This document shows, in pieces, positions 40,801 through 52,789 of a DNA stretch of 64,000 nucleotides. Position numbers and translations under genes: made by a program. Within the stretch, counting starts at the first letter, position 1. Each line of letters begins with the position of its first letter. The notes beneath the pieces were generated by a model that saw only the letters and a program-made list of their open reading frames with translations, had not been told where the DNA came from and ran no database searches. Source of the stretch: Phallusia mammillata (lineage: Eukaryota; Chordata; Ascidiacea; Phlebobranchia; Ascidiidae); contig QLIY01000289.1 of the NCBI GenBank assembly GCA_003260075.1, forward strand, positions 1 through 64,000, in the 5' to 3' direction.

Positions 40801-43800
40801 TTAGGATTTACTTCGACTGAATAAATTATGAATACCCGATGCGACGGTCAGGCAAACATCGCGCGATCGTCGCCAGTCCACTATGACGTCACAAACAGCT
40901 GAATCATGTGACCGTTGATCATGTCGCCCAGGTGAGTAACTCAGTGGTTCGTCGGAAAATGTAATGTTTACAAACACACGGATGCGGTAACCAAACCAAA
41001 AAGCAGTAAAGAGCCTTATTTGAAAAACATGAACCCCCCCCCCTTCGTCGGAAAATGTAATGTTTACAAACACACGGATGCGGTAACCAAAACAAAAAGC
41101 ACTAAGGAGACTTATTTGAAAAAACATGAGATGTGGAACTGTTCTTGTCGTTTGAAAACAGATTTTTCCCCTTACTCATCTGTTAGTATGTAAAAAACGA
41201 GTTTCTTATTCAAATATAATAAAAAAATGGGAATGACTGCTTCTTTTGAAATATTGTTCATTTTAAACATTTTTTAGTTTCATTAAAATTTCAAGAAAAG
41301 CCTTCAGTTTGGAAACACATATTTTGCCTTATATGGCATTGCGATCGTCGACTATTATGTTGGCTGCATGAAAGGCAGATACAACTATTTTAAAACAGTT
41401 TGCTTTTCGCTCTATTAAATTTCTTGTGTAATTAAAAGGGCCTTCACTTTGAAAAATACATTCCGCTTTATGCAGCATCGCCCCCCCCCCCTATATGGCA
41501 TTGCGATCGTCGACTATTATGTTGGCTGCATGAAAGGCAAATACAACTATTTTAAAACAGTTTGCCCTTCGCTCTATTAAATTTCTTATGTAATTAAAAG
41601 GGCTTTCACTTTGAAAAATACATTCCGCTTTATGCAGCATCGTATGTTGCTTATTCAAATAGAATTGTTAACGATTCACGATAATCATATTGTAGCATTT
41701 GTGGAAAGGTACTGTTTAATATTTTATTATTTTTGTCATTAAAATCTGTTATGCAAAATACATTTCGCCGTTAATTTGTCAAGATAACATTAGGGGCCTT
41801 GTTGTCGGGCCTAATATTGTGTTAAGCCCTAAAATCGTAGACTTCGAATTTAAAAAGAGATACTTGACTTAGCGTGGGGGATCAATACTGGACATTGATC
41901 GTATCGACTTTATGGTAACCTGGTGATCACCACCTCTTGATCATTGATTTTAATTTATCATGTAACAAGTTTTGCGCAAGGATTACATCAAGTCGTAATT
42001 GAAGTGCACACGTCTCTAAAATTTTTCTGATTTTCCAATGAACATATACCCCAGGCCCAGTGGTTCCCAACCGGGGTGGAATTTTCAAAATTTGCGGAAC
42101 GGAACTTACTTTAATTTGTATATGTGGCTGGTAAATGAACACTTTTGCTCTATAAGGGGGGGAATGAAAAATATAGTGACGAATATATGGTCGGCTTACG
42201 TAAAAGGTCCGTGACATTTTATTAAGAAAGATAGCGATTAGAATACAACGCGAAAGCTAAAATAACATTTTTGATTAATCTGTCGAAGGATCAGTAAAAT
42301 TTGTGATTTTAAAGCAAAGGCATATTTCGTAAGGGTTTCGTAATCGTTGTTCAAAGAATTTTGAAGTTAATAATTAACTTGAAATTGCAAAAAAACTCGT
42401 TAAAACCACGAGAACAGACTTTGAAAGGTTTAAAGAAAGCGTTTCACAAGGCATAAAACGTTTTTTCATGCCCAAAAAAGTTCCCTCTTTTGTTATGTGA
42501 GGGTGTTATCCAAGTCAGGTTTGATTTTACCCGATGCGAGCAATTTAAATACAAAGTAATTTTCAATTGTGTGTTTGGTGTATGATTTCAACTATTGTGG
42601 AAAAACTTTAATTTAAAGCCTAATAGCACCCTTCTGTCAGCCACCAACTGTGGAAGGAAAAGTTGCACCACAAGCCACAATTTTCGCACTTCTTTGTGGT
42701 CGCTTTCGTCTGCGCCAGTAAAGTCGAAACTTTCCAGCTAACACAATACCCATTCTGACGTCACAAACTGCAAATCTTTGCCTTTGTGACCAAACAAAGA
42801 CCCGTCTTATACTGTTGAACTATGCCAACTGCCAACGCAAACAAAGTCGTCAAATTTGAACCAACCAATGTAAGACAATAAGTTTAGAGGATTAAAGAAG
42901 AACTGCTGTCTGGCAAACATATTTAAACGTAGATTCGTGTTTGTGCTGGTTGTTGGATGTTTTAATACCGCGGAAAGATCAATGACGATTATTTCCTGAA
43001 GATTCTTATTCAGCAGAACGATTAGTTGATTAATAACCGTAACTGGATTCTGTTTCTCTGACGAAAGCCGAAAAAAAGGATTTTATCATTTTGATGCTCA
43101 CTAAGGCCTACACGAAAAAAGCATAACATCATCAAAATAACCCTAACTTTTGATGGTGTTTGGTGATGTTAGGTTAACATGTTACTGTTTTGTCCGTTTT
43201 CATGCGTATTTTGCTACTTTTTCGACCGAAAAACCCACACAAGTGAAATAAAACTTGGGGAACAACTAACCAACGAAAGGACATGCTATCAAATGTGTTA
43301 CTGTGCCCTGTAAAATGCGCCGCAGTGTATTGAATAAGACTGCCATATAACAACGTCGCCACTAAAACAACTTTTCCAATGCACACAATTGGGTTGTTAA
43401 AACGAAGTTGTGACTATCGCGCTGACTTTTAAAGGGGTGATTTTCTTCTACAAATAAATGGAAACTTTTAAGCACTAAAGCATTGCCTATTTAACCTCGT
43501 AAATTAGAACAAATTGGGGCAAAAAGTTAGCCGATCTTCTAAATTTAGCACTCTATTATACTAAACACCACACACCCAAATTACTACGCTTGAATGAAAA
43601 TGAATAACACAGCAATTAGCTTCGTCAGTGGCTGTATTTCGGCTATTGGACGGGATTTTTCCAGGCCCTGTTATTGTCAGAGACCATGTCGCTTTGTTGC
43701 GTTGAGAAGTGTGCTTATGACGTAACATTTAACACTGAAACGAGCACTCGAAGCAACTTGGGAGTTTAAATTGCGTTGAAAATAGCGCTTGAATGTGTCT

Positions 43801-46386
43801 GAAAACCTGGGTAAAAAGTTCGTATTCCAAATGTTATGGAAACAGTTAATTTGTTATCGAAACAATACATTTTGTTTGCAAACAAATGTAATAACAGCGG
43901 TTGTTATAACCTCTGCAACAATATTTGTTTAATATTCAAAAGTCAGTTATGTTTTTATTCATATTAAATCAAATAGTTATTACAAAATAATGATGACACA
44001 CTAGTACACTGTTGGTAAAAGCCATATATCGAATGTCTGGCTTTAAAATAGACGAGTTCTTGTAAAAATGTGGTTTCAGGTTTTTCCGAGAAACAGACCG
44101 TTAAAAAACTTTCTACACACGCCGGTAACAGTACCCAGAAATACAGCACGGTATTTGTCTGTTCGACTGGATTACTGCCATGCTTCTTTGTCGCCAAAAT
44201 AAACAACACACGCCATTATATGAACTCGCAAACCTAAGAACGCATTTTCAGGTCTTCTGTCTTGACTTGTGATGTACCGAATCGGCGAAATTTCGATTCG
44301 GCCGAAACCGAATCTTTGCAAAAATGACCGATTAGGCCGAATAAATCCGGCAAACCGAATATTCGGTACATCTCTAGTCTTGACCACTATTTAAAATTTA
44401 ATAAATTTGTTAGTAATATTAAAACGTTTCGGCAAATGCTTATGCCATAATAAAGCATGCCATTTTTTACGTCTATTTGAGCCGTTATATTCATTAAACT
44501 TTTCAAAAAGGTTTCCATCGTAAAACAGCATTTTGTTTTGCTGTTTATTCCTAAAGATGCTTAATTTTACAGAGTTTAACGCTTTTAGTATGAAATGTGT
44601 TATTTATGTCACAGAAAAACTTAGGCCTTGGTGGAATCGTATGGTTTTGTGTTCGTCCACGCAGTAGTTAGGAAATGGTATTTTTGCTTGCCTTGGGCGT
44701 TTCCGAAATGATTTATGTCACTGTTTAAACATAGGAGACCACGTAAGGATAATTTTAGCACAATAGATTTGTTCTACTTGGGTAAGCATGGAGTTGAATG
44801 AAAGCATCATGTTACTGTAAACATTTTGTACTTATAATAACGAATGCAATTGTTCAATTGTTTGCAGTAAAATACGGATTTCCCATTCAACCATACCTAA
44901 TAACTTCGTATTGTTCTTCTAAACTACTCAAATCAAATGCAGACTAAAACAGCATGCACTGATAATAACGAAAGCAAATGTTAAATTGTTTGCGGTAAAA
45001 TAAGGAATTTTTACTTAAACTTTTTTGTAACTTTGTGTTTTTTTACATTAATCACCTAATTCCAATGCATACTTTAAAAAAGGGGGTCGTCTATTTCACG
45101 CACATAACAAACATAAAGTTCATACTGCCCCGAGCAGCACACAAGGTGGAAATTCTAAACCACAAACCGGCCATTAAATCGTCACAAACGGCTTAACCAG
45201 TCACAAAGGCAATTTTCTCTGGATCTGGTGTCGCACAATGGGTGGAGAACTTTCTAAGCTTCGAAAGAATAGCCTCAAATTTCCAAGGCCTTTGTGCTTT
45301 ACCAAACTAATGCTGCGATCGCGGCATAACGAGCATATCAAACCAATATTATAGAAATCTTATCCGGAAAGTCTTATTTGGTGAAATATAGCTGCCGTCA
45401 ACAAAAGACAAGATAAAATTATACAAGATGTGTGGAAAAATCAAGACAAAACGAATAAGGAGGCCATGCCTTCCAATTTTTAAAAAATGCACATTCTTCC
45501 CATAAAGGTGTTTTTAACCAATATGTATAAAGTCACGGCATTTTTGCCCCAGACTCTATTTCGAAAATTTGTTCTGGTTATGTCACAGGTTACAAACGGA
45601 CTAAATATGTATTCAGACAAAAAGCCTATCACGCATGGAAACAAAATCTTGTCTGTTTAGGACAGTTCAATTAAAAGCAGATTAAAGCCGAATTAGGTCG
45701 TCACTGGTGTGAAAATAGCCCTTGTTATCGGCGGGAAGGCTTTGTTGTGCTTCTAGACAATTCGCATTTAAAACACTTTAATCTTCATTTAATTTAAAAC
45801 GCAGAGAAGAATTAAATGTATTTGTCCCTCCGCGGTGCAAAATTTCTCATATTTAACTAAACAAGAAACGTACAGCGACAAAAAAACGGAGTAAAAGCAG
45901 ACAACAAACCCAAGCAAATGCTTGTACAAAATTTCCGTCACTAAAATAACGGTTCAGTCCTATAAGAAAACGCTTTGAACACAAATATTTGCTTTATATT
46001 TTTTGTTATATTTAGGGGGGGGGGGAAAGCAAATGCTTGTACAAAATTTCCGTCACTAAAATGACGGTTCAGTCCCATAAGGAAACGCTTTGAACACAAA
46101 TATTTGCTTTATATTTTTTGTTATATTTAGGGACTATTTAAAATCGTAATCTGTGTATATAGTATTAGTCGAATAAATGTACACTAATTTGTTTTGATTA
46201 CCGTAACAACTATGTGCCCTGAAGCATTCTAAATCGCCACAGTAACAATTAAAAACAAGTATATGTGTGACATCACAATGACAAACAACCGCTTACCGCC
46301 GTTGCGAAAGAGACTGCAATACTCCATGTTCCAGTGTCAAATTTAGGATGGAAGCAGAAAAGAAAATAGGTCGGTTTGCATTTCAT
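34822..46386 (-). CDS. unrecognised four-transmembrane protein, 8 exons
   Basis: Coding exons: 46297-46386, 39507-39603, 38795-38880, 37920-38072, 36568-36690, 35984-36079, 35529-35612, and 34822-35189 (contains a join). All splice sites are GT-AG and phases agree, giving about 310 aa. It starts MKCKPTYFLFCFHPKFDTGTW. TM1 is WSIAVSFATAVIFSAIFTMA, TM2 VIYVFIILFLLAVVASSILA, TM3 YYVILMIITELGTIGASIFA and TM4 ILLIIGINTLFITSILVVG. A loop of about 70 residues without cysteines lies between TM3 and TM4, and a Ser/Arg-rich cytoplasmic tail follows. It lacks the CCG motif, so it is not a tetraspanin. The CFCP pair in the TM1-TM2 loop and the KF.TGTW start loosely recall LAPTM/DUF4728-type proteins. No function can be assigned. 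Intron 1 is about 6.7 kb. Confidence 0.75.
34826..35155 (-). other. assembly duplicate in the last exon of the four-TM gene (single n)
   Basis: n at 34990 separates 34826-34989 from a near-identical 34991-35155. Acceptor and start of the exon are in the right copy, the stop TGA (34822-34824) beyond the left copy. The merged exon encodes a 67-residue tail. Confidence 0.85.
38957..39112. mobile_element. fold-back element with hammerhead-like core, family 2 (copy b)
   Basis: Arms TAATGGTGAAAATAACGGCC and its complement at the right end. The centre is CTGATGA (39019-39025), stem GGCA/TGCC, then GAAAC (39043-39047). Lies between exons 2 and 3 of the four-TM gene. Confidence 0.65.
39196..39305. 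repeat. fold-back repeat
   Basis: Left arm (CCAGTGCACACTGTTTC, AGGTCTC) and right arm (GAGACCTTAGAAACAGCG, GTGCACTG) pair with few mismatches. A second copy of the right half flanks the hAT element at 53960-54299. Confidence 0.6.
44267..44376. mobile_element. 110-bp hAT-type MITE
   Basis: Imperfect inverted ends GATGTACCGAAT and ATTCGGTACATCTCTA, CCGAAT-rich inside, flanked by a perfect 8-bp duplication GTCTTGAC (44259-44266 and 44377-44384). Confidence 0.85.
44415..44495. repeat. rearranged remnant of fold-back family 2
   Basis: AACGTTTCGGCAAATGCTTA (core in reverse orientation) is joined directly to a right arm in forward orientation (AAAGCATGCCATTTTTTACG, ATTTGAGCCGTTAT). Confidence 0.5.
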
Positions 46387-48593
46387 TTTGTGATCGTGTG
46401 GCTCTTATATTTAGTCCCTACGGAAAACCTGCAATAACAAGTGTTATTTGAATTGAAACATGAAGTCATCTTGGAAACTATTGACTTCGTTACATGTGCT
46501 GCCAAATTTACGACTAATTAAAAAACTACAGTGAACCTTGCTAAAACCGGATTCGATATATCCGGATCTTTGCCTAATTCGGGTAAAACTTGAGGTACGA
46601 ATAATTTGTACTGTTTTTCTTAACAAAACTCTTCGAATTTATAAAAACTACAGCAGATTGTTACATTACAGTGCGTTTAACAAGTACTTGGTCTAAAGGG
46701 CAAATCTGTGGAAGTGGCGAAAATTTTTGTTTAGTGTCCCTTAAAACCTATTCACGGATGATTAAAAACCTATCCACGAATGATTACTAAACCAAGGACA
46801 GCGTATGGACTTTCGCCTGCTAAACAATCCCTTTACAGGTCACAAAAAAGTAGAAAGCTAAAATTAAACTGCAAAAGTGATGTCAGTATTTTCACTTTAA
46901 ATTTTCAAACAAAGAAATAATAAGCTAAATCTATTCTGCTGTTAACACGTTTGGAAACTCGATGCAACAGAAACTACCAATATGTTCTCGACCTTTACTA
47001 CTTTCTAGCACCTGAAATTGTAATATATTCTGCACAAGCATGTTGTTCGGGGGGGGGGGTTGCTGTTAGCACGTTTGGAAACTCGATGCAACAGAAACTA
47101 TCAATATGTTCTCGACCTTTACTAGTTTCTAGCACCTGAAATTGTAATATATTCTGCACAAGCATGTTGTTCGTACACAGACTAGCATTCGTATACGGGT
47201 ACAAAGTTTAATACAGCATTGCTGTGGTTGCATCACCAGCCTGAAATTGTCAGCCTACAATGGTACACATGCAGTTTTCGATGCTAATGCTAACAGGCGC
47301 TGTCATACACAGCAAAAACGCTAACAGGGTGTTCTCTGTCGAGTGATGACAGCTGATTAAGTTATAAGTCCACGACTCTCTCACCCTGGTCGCTATAATC
47401 GCCACAAGCTTATCATAAACTCATTTCGAAGCGTAGAACACTGCGGGACATCCAGTCATGGGCTTCAAAGTAAAGTAAATCAAGACGTCTTAAGCGCCTT
47501 ATGTCCCTGCAGGAGACTGCTTGCCTCTTTACAGGCTGCCTTTAATTCTCAAACAAGGCGTTTGATTTCTGATTAGACTTTCACCTTTCCTCCGGTACTT
47601 GTGTAAAGTCGACGACTCGACGCTCTTATCTACCAGGTCGTATCAGCTGACATACAAAATGTGTTTGTTTAGCAATAGGAACAGGAGATACCAGACAGAA
47701 GTAGCGTGGCACGTAATAGGGTAGCACCGCTGTGTCTGCCACGGTCGATATCGTCTAAAGTTAACTTTTGTTGATAACATAGTAGCCTACACCAGCCTGC
47801 TGTAGGAACAAAAATATGCTGGGCTACATTGCTTACTGACATGCTTCTTGACATGTGGTACTTTCTAACAGTTGTTTTGGTCTTAAGCCTAAAAACAGGT
47901 TTGTAAAACTTAAAAATATAGCTATAGGTGAATAAATACTCAATTCTGGCACGTTTGCTATTCCCCCTACATACAAAACACAACCCTTCTCCAAACAAGA
48001 ATAAACTTAGTAACATTTCACTAAATCCGTATCAATGGAAACACGATACAGACCACAACAATAAACAGTAATCAAATCTCGTAAAATTGGCACTCTGTCA
48101 GATTGGTGCTTTGGTGAATAGCCCTTCACGCCTCACATCACCTATCCAGAGAAACAACACCAACTGCTGTCGGCCAGAAATGCGCGGTTGTCGCTGTCAG
48201 CGCGATCGCTCGGGGGGGGGGGATGGTGAATAGCCTTTCACGCCTCACATCACCTATCCAGCGAAACAACACCAACTGCCGTCGGCCAGAAATGTGCGGT
48301 TGTCGCTGTAAGCGCGATCGCTCGACCTTTGGATGATACGGTTCACAGATTTTCAAACCGGTGACTTGACTCGTTTGCGCTATCTCGCGTATTGATAAAA
48401 GTGTGCTGTTTTGTGCAACGTGTTTTTGCATAAATGGGGCACATTATTATCAAGAATGATAGGTCGGTGCATCTGAAGCAAGCCTAACCATTCAATGACA
48501 AATCGATAACTAGGTATCATTCTAACAATTCAATGCCTGTCAATAATTCAACAGGGGTTGTGACTTTTTCGTGACACTTGTCACTGTTAGTGA

Positions 48594-48631
<38 letters not shown>

Positions 48632-48951
48632 TTGCAAATATTGGTAATTGAAGTATGTAAGCTTACTTTTAACAGCTTATTTCAATTTTACTGAATGTTT
48701 AAACTACAGTACTCATAGAACAAAGTTCTGCAGATCGAATGTGCAAGCCGCGCTGTTTTGAATTACGTCACAATGGCGAAGTCTTGTATGATTGCATTGT
48801 TTTGTAATAAAGTCGGCAAAATTTGTAAAACGCAAATATCGTGTTTAAGTTGAGCGTTCTGTCTTTCGAATTACTGTGCTTTTACAGCGTAAAGAAAGAT
48901 TGAATTGAATTCTTGCTTTGCAATTGTGACTAAAAGTCACGTTAAGCTGCA
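46387..48951. other. head-to-head intergenic region, four-TM gene / BTB gene
   Basis: No supportable gene. It holds a pogo-like MITE fragment (46531-46600), joins at 47049-47059 and 48212-48222 with duplicates of about 110-130 bp each, and a 35-nt poly(G) at 48595-48629. GCGATCGCTCG occurs in both duplicated flanks near 48200 and 48315. Confidence 0.55.
48595..48629. repeat. 35-nt poly(G) tract
   Basis: G run without duplicated flanks, 320 bp upstream of the BTB gene start. Confidence 0.75.
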
Positions 48952-50889
48952 ATGTCGATCAGTTGCTCATTTACAAACGAAACACCGAAAAAACACCAAT
49001 TCATAAAAAGTCAAACCTTTCGAGGAAGTCATAACATTGGTCTTCTGCAAAAATTAAACCAGTAAGTTTTTTTATTATGTTTTTGTACAATGTAATAATG
49101 CATGATTTTAAAAGATCTATATTGCTTATCATTGATTGCCTCTGTGCTTTTACATTGATACTATATGTTTATTGACGGAGACATTTTGACATGAACTAGG
49201 TATGCCATTTATCCTTATTTTTGAGGACATGTCTGCATTTATTATTTTACTTTTACCTATTCTCATTTTCATTACTTTTGTTTTCTTCATGGATGGAAAG
49301 TATCTGTTAATTATCCTCAATGATACGTCTATTATTTTGGTGATGAAGATATGGATTGGAAAATTGAAACCTCTTTTTTCAGTGACCGTTTAAATGCAGA
49401 ATCCCAATTATGTGATTTTGCAATAAACGTTGATGGCCAGATTGTCAAGACACACAAGGTTATTTTGGCAATGTGCTCTAAGTACTTTGCAGAAATGTTT
49501 ACCCACCAGGTGTGTGCTTAGTACAATAATAAACAATGCCTATTTAACAAATGTGCTTTACAACAGCAAGAAAGCAAAATTGAAGAAGATTTGCAGAGCC
49601 TTGATCCAGATTCAGTCATTGCATTGATCAACTTTATATACACTACAAATATTACCATTACAAGGGAAAATGTGCTTAACTTAACAGCTGCTGCTGACAT
49701 ATTGGAAATAAATGGTAATGATTTTACCAGTTAAGTTTTTGTTACAAAATTGAGCATTTGCTTTCTGGTAAATATCAACAATAAGGTCAATAGAAATGCT
49801 ATTTTTGGTCTACAGAAGTAAAGCAGTTTTGCAAACTGTTTGGGGGGGGGGACATTTGGCATGCTTTCTGGTAAATATCAACTATAAGGTCAATAAAAAT
49901 GCTATTTTTGGTCTACAGAAGTAAAGCAGTTTTGCAAACTGTTTGTTGGCAGGTTCTTTTCTCAGACAAGTTGGGCTTCTCAAAGTAACTTTCCACCACA
50001 ACAACGGATGTTACCGAATGCACCTACTTCATCCACAGACTTTTTTAGTCATGAAAGTATTAATGATCAAGGAATATTTTCAATTGAAGAAAAGCCTGTG
50101 AATGATGATTTAACTGTTGAAATAGCAACATCCAATTGTAATGGACCCACATCAAGCAATCAAAATGTAAAGCACTACAACAGCAATACTATATCAGCTC
50201 TTCTTCCAATGTCACTAAGTTCTGACCAGACTGATCTTGACGAAAGCCTAAATCACTCTGAGTCCAGATTGCAGTTTGGCTCTTTTCTGGAATTTAATAG
50301 TATTTTGGACATCCTGCTTGACCCTAATGTCCAATTTCTTCCATCAATTCCAAAAGGGCCAAAGGAAAATGTATATTTTGTGGTAGAAAATATGAAAAAC
50401 GTTATGCGCATGAAGGCTGGCGTACCAAAACGATTTGCTGATGATTGTGGACCTTGGAATTCAAGCAAACTTACTGTGAGCTATTACTTAATGAAAGATG
50501 GCAAAACAACTTTTATAACTCGAACACCAAACGGATATTGCTTGCGCCGTCGTAGTGGGGGGGGGGGTGTACCAAAACGATTTGCTGATGATTGTGGACC
50601 TTGGAATGCCAGCAAACTTACTGTGAGCTACTACTTAATGAAAGACGGTAAAACAACTTTTATAACTCGAACACCAAATGGATATTGCTTGCGCCGTCGT
50701 AGTGGGTTAAAACTTTGCAAACCAATGCCAACAGATGAAGAAGTTTTTAAAGTGGGAAAACAGTACACTACCCATAAATTGGACAGCAGTTACAAGAGAA
50801 GAATCTCATGGTTATCGAACTGTATGCCACGTTGCAAACCAGTGGCTGTTGTAGAGTATATGGGAAAATTCCCTGGTGGAAATTCCTAA
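48952..50889 (+). CDS. BTB/POZ protein with an unnamed conserved-looking C-terminal domain
   Basis: Exons: 48952-49061, 49383-49509, 49567-49714, 49919-50889. About 402 aa once a join-induced 49-residue in-frame duplication is removed. The N-terminal BTB domain spans about residues 30-130: LLQKLNHDRLNAESQLCDFA, VDGQIVKTHKVILAMCSKYF, ALINFIYT, and VKQFCKLFV entering a BACK-like region. A Ser/Asn-rich linker follows. The C-terminal third has a dense pattern of W, Y and C: KRFADDCGPWN, LTVSYYLMKDGK, GYCLRRRSG, QYTTHKLDSSYKRRISWL, AVVEYMGKFPG. BTB domains dimerise and often recruit cullin-3; here that is family inference. There are no Kelch repeats or zinc fingers. I cannot name the C-terminal domain. 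Confidence 0.85.
49735..49950 (+). other. assembly duplicate at the start of BTB exon 4
   Basis: G10 at 49842-49851. The copy left of it has the acceptor and 26 nt of exon 4 (49816-49841); the copy right of it carries the full exon from 49919. Confidence 0.85.
50422..50706 (+). other. in-frame assembly duplicate in BTB exon 4
   Basis: G11 at 50557-50567. Copies are offset by exactly 147 nt, so the frame stays open and a false protein with two copies of a 49-residue block (split by GGG) results. Substitutions such as NSS/NAS separate the copies. Confidence 0.9.
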
Positions 50890-51228
50890 TTCTAATTTAC
50901 TTGTTGTAATTCTTTTGTGTTTTTTGTAATAACCCTTTTGCACTAGTGCACTTGTGAAAAGTACATTTTTAGGTTTTGAAAAGATTTACTACTTTTTGAC
51001 CTGGCATATTCAATCTCATGTTTTTGCTTTAAATATTTTAGTGCATAAAAGTTAGTATGCCATGATTGCTGGTATGCATCAATGCTTTACTGCTGATCCC
51101 AATATGTTCATCTTTAGCCGATCAATGGTCGAACTGGCCTACTATGAAGATCCCCAACTTCGAAAATGACATGTGAAGCATACCAAACCGGCAACAGCAA
51201 TTCAACTTTGAGCGGGTTCACCACTGAG

Positions 51229-51275
51229 CCTGTATAGCTCAGTTGGCAGAGCACAAGTCATAAAAGGGTCTTTTA
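51229..51275 (+). repeat. tRNA-like 5' half (A-box); allelic copy at about 51742-51788
   Basis: GCCTGTATAGCTCAGTTGGC followed by AGAGC looks like a tRNA acceptor/D-arm, but no T-arm (GGTTCGA) follows. A degraded tRNA or SINE head. The second copy is the other haplotype across the join at 51330. Confidence 0.5.
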
Positions 51276-51512
51276 CTTTTAGGGGGGTCACCATTTGTAA
51301 AAATATATACAAGAACTGGGAGATCCCAAGGGGGGGGGGATTGTAATTCTTTTGTGTTTTTTGTCAGCACCTTAATAACCCTTTAAACTAGTGCACTTGT
51401 GAAAAGCACATTTTAAGGTTTTTAAAAGATTTGCTACTTTTTGACCTGGCATATTCAACCTTATGTTTTTGCTTTGAATATTTTAGTGCATAAAAGTTTT
51501 TTGTGTGGACTA

Positions 51513-51640
51513 AGCCATGGACTGGCTTGATTCAGTATAACGCCTTAAATGTGACTGGGTAACAATCATTTTTTGATGAAGTATGCCATGATCGCTGGTA
51601 TACATCAATGCTTTACTGCTGATCCCAACATGTTCATCTT
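51513..51640 (+). repeat. SINE body copy
   Basis: GCCATGATCGCTGGTATAC, CTTGATTCAGTATAACGCC and CTGCTGATCCCAACATG match the family at 18657. The allelic copy near 51050-51115 lacks its left part. Confidence 0.65.
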
Positions 51641-52789
51641 TCAATGGTCGAACTGGCCTGAAGATCCCCAACTTCGAAAATGACATGTGAAGCATACCAA
51701 ACCGGCAACAGCAATTCAACTTTGAGCGGGTTCACCACTGAGCCTGTGTAGCTCAGTTGGTAGAGCGCAAGTCATGAAAAGGTCTTTTACTTTACGGGGG
51801 GTCACCATTTGTAAAAATATATACAAGAACTGGGAGATCCCAAAATGAATTAGCCAATTTTGACTTACAATCAGCTTCAGTAGTTTTGCAAACAAATCAT
51901 ATGCAGAATAGTCGCATTAGCTCGAATATGCTGCTATTTCAATAAATTGTGTATGCTGCCGATTGTTTACGTTTTTGTGATCGTGAGAGCAGATTGGGCA
52001 CGTATTTTGCCACAAGAGACGCTGGAATAAGGCTATGCATAGAGATTTGCCATGCCCTTTAAATACAACTGTAATGGGCTTTCTTTAAACTTGTTTCGCT
52101 TTTATGCTCCCTTAACTGTACAGTATTTGTACTTTTAATGTGGTAAATATAGTGTGAAAGTTTTAGAGTCTCCTCTGCTGAGTAACACTCCTTTTTCCAA
52201 CCGAGATAACCAAAAAGGCACAAGTTGTGGCACAATTGTAGTGTTATCTTGTCTATGATGTAACAAACTCTTCTTTGGTTATCCTATTCAATACCTTGTA
52301 TGTTGTTGTAGCAATCAATTTGTGAGTTTTGACTGAAGCTTTGGATTTTGTACAACAAAATGCATCAATATTATAAAACTAAATATAAACTTAATGTGGC
52401 TTCCGAAAATGGACAAGATATCCAAAAGTGAAGTTTCTTAATAGCACAAAATGCATAATGCATGTAAGCATCACCACCTTCAGAACAAAATAAAATTATC
52501 ACATGACAACATGGAAGGTAACATATGCGGGGGGGGGGTCACCACCTACAGAACAAAATAAAATTATCACATGACAACATGGAAGGTAACATATGCCATG
52601 AGAAGAAGACATTAATGGTAAAAATGTTACGCAGCTGCAGCTCTAAGATTATGTTTACAACAGACATGTATAAAACATATCTCATACAACAAGTGTACTG
52701 TGTACATTACAAGTATTACTACAACTCAGCTATGGTAAAAGCACACTACATTAATACAAAAAGGGTCCAATCACTATCCAGATTTCCCT

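Larger units (their letters stand above)
39604..46296 (-). other. 6.7-kb first intron of the four-TM gene
   Basis: No exon-like coding is visible. Joins: C10 at 41034-41043, C11 at 41481-41491, G11 at 46015-46025. Also a hAT MITE at 44267-44376 and a family 2 fold-back remnant at 44415-44495. TGACGTCA-like sites recur near 40043 and 40875. Confidence 0.6.
50890..52789. other. tail-to-tail intergenic region, BTB gene / tetraspanin
   Basis: No supportable gene. Joins at 51330-51339 (copies of about 430-500 bp) and 52529-52538. It contains a SINE body copy (51513-51640, with a shorter allelic version near 51055) and tRNA-like 5' halves. Confidence 0.6.

Noticed and set aside
42050..42210. Possible hAT MITE starting CAGTGGTTCCCAACCG
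   Set aside because: The left end looks right but I found no matching right end or target duplication.
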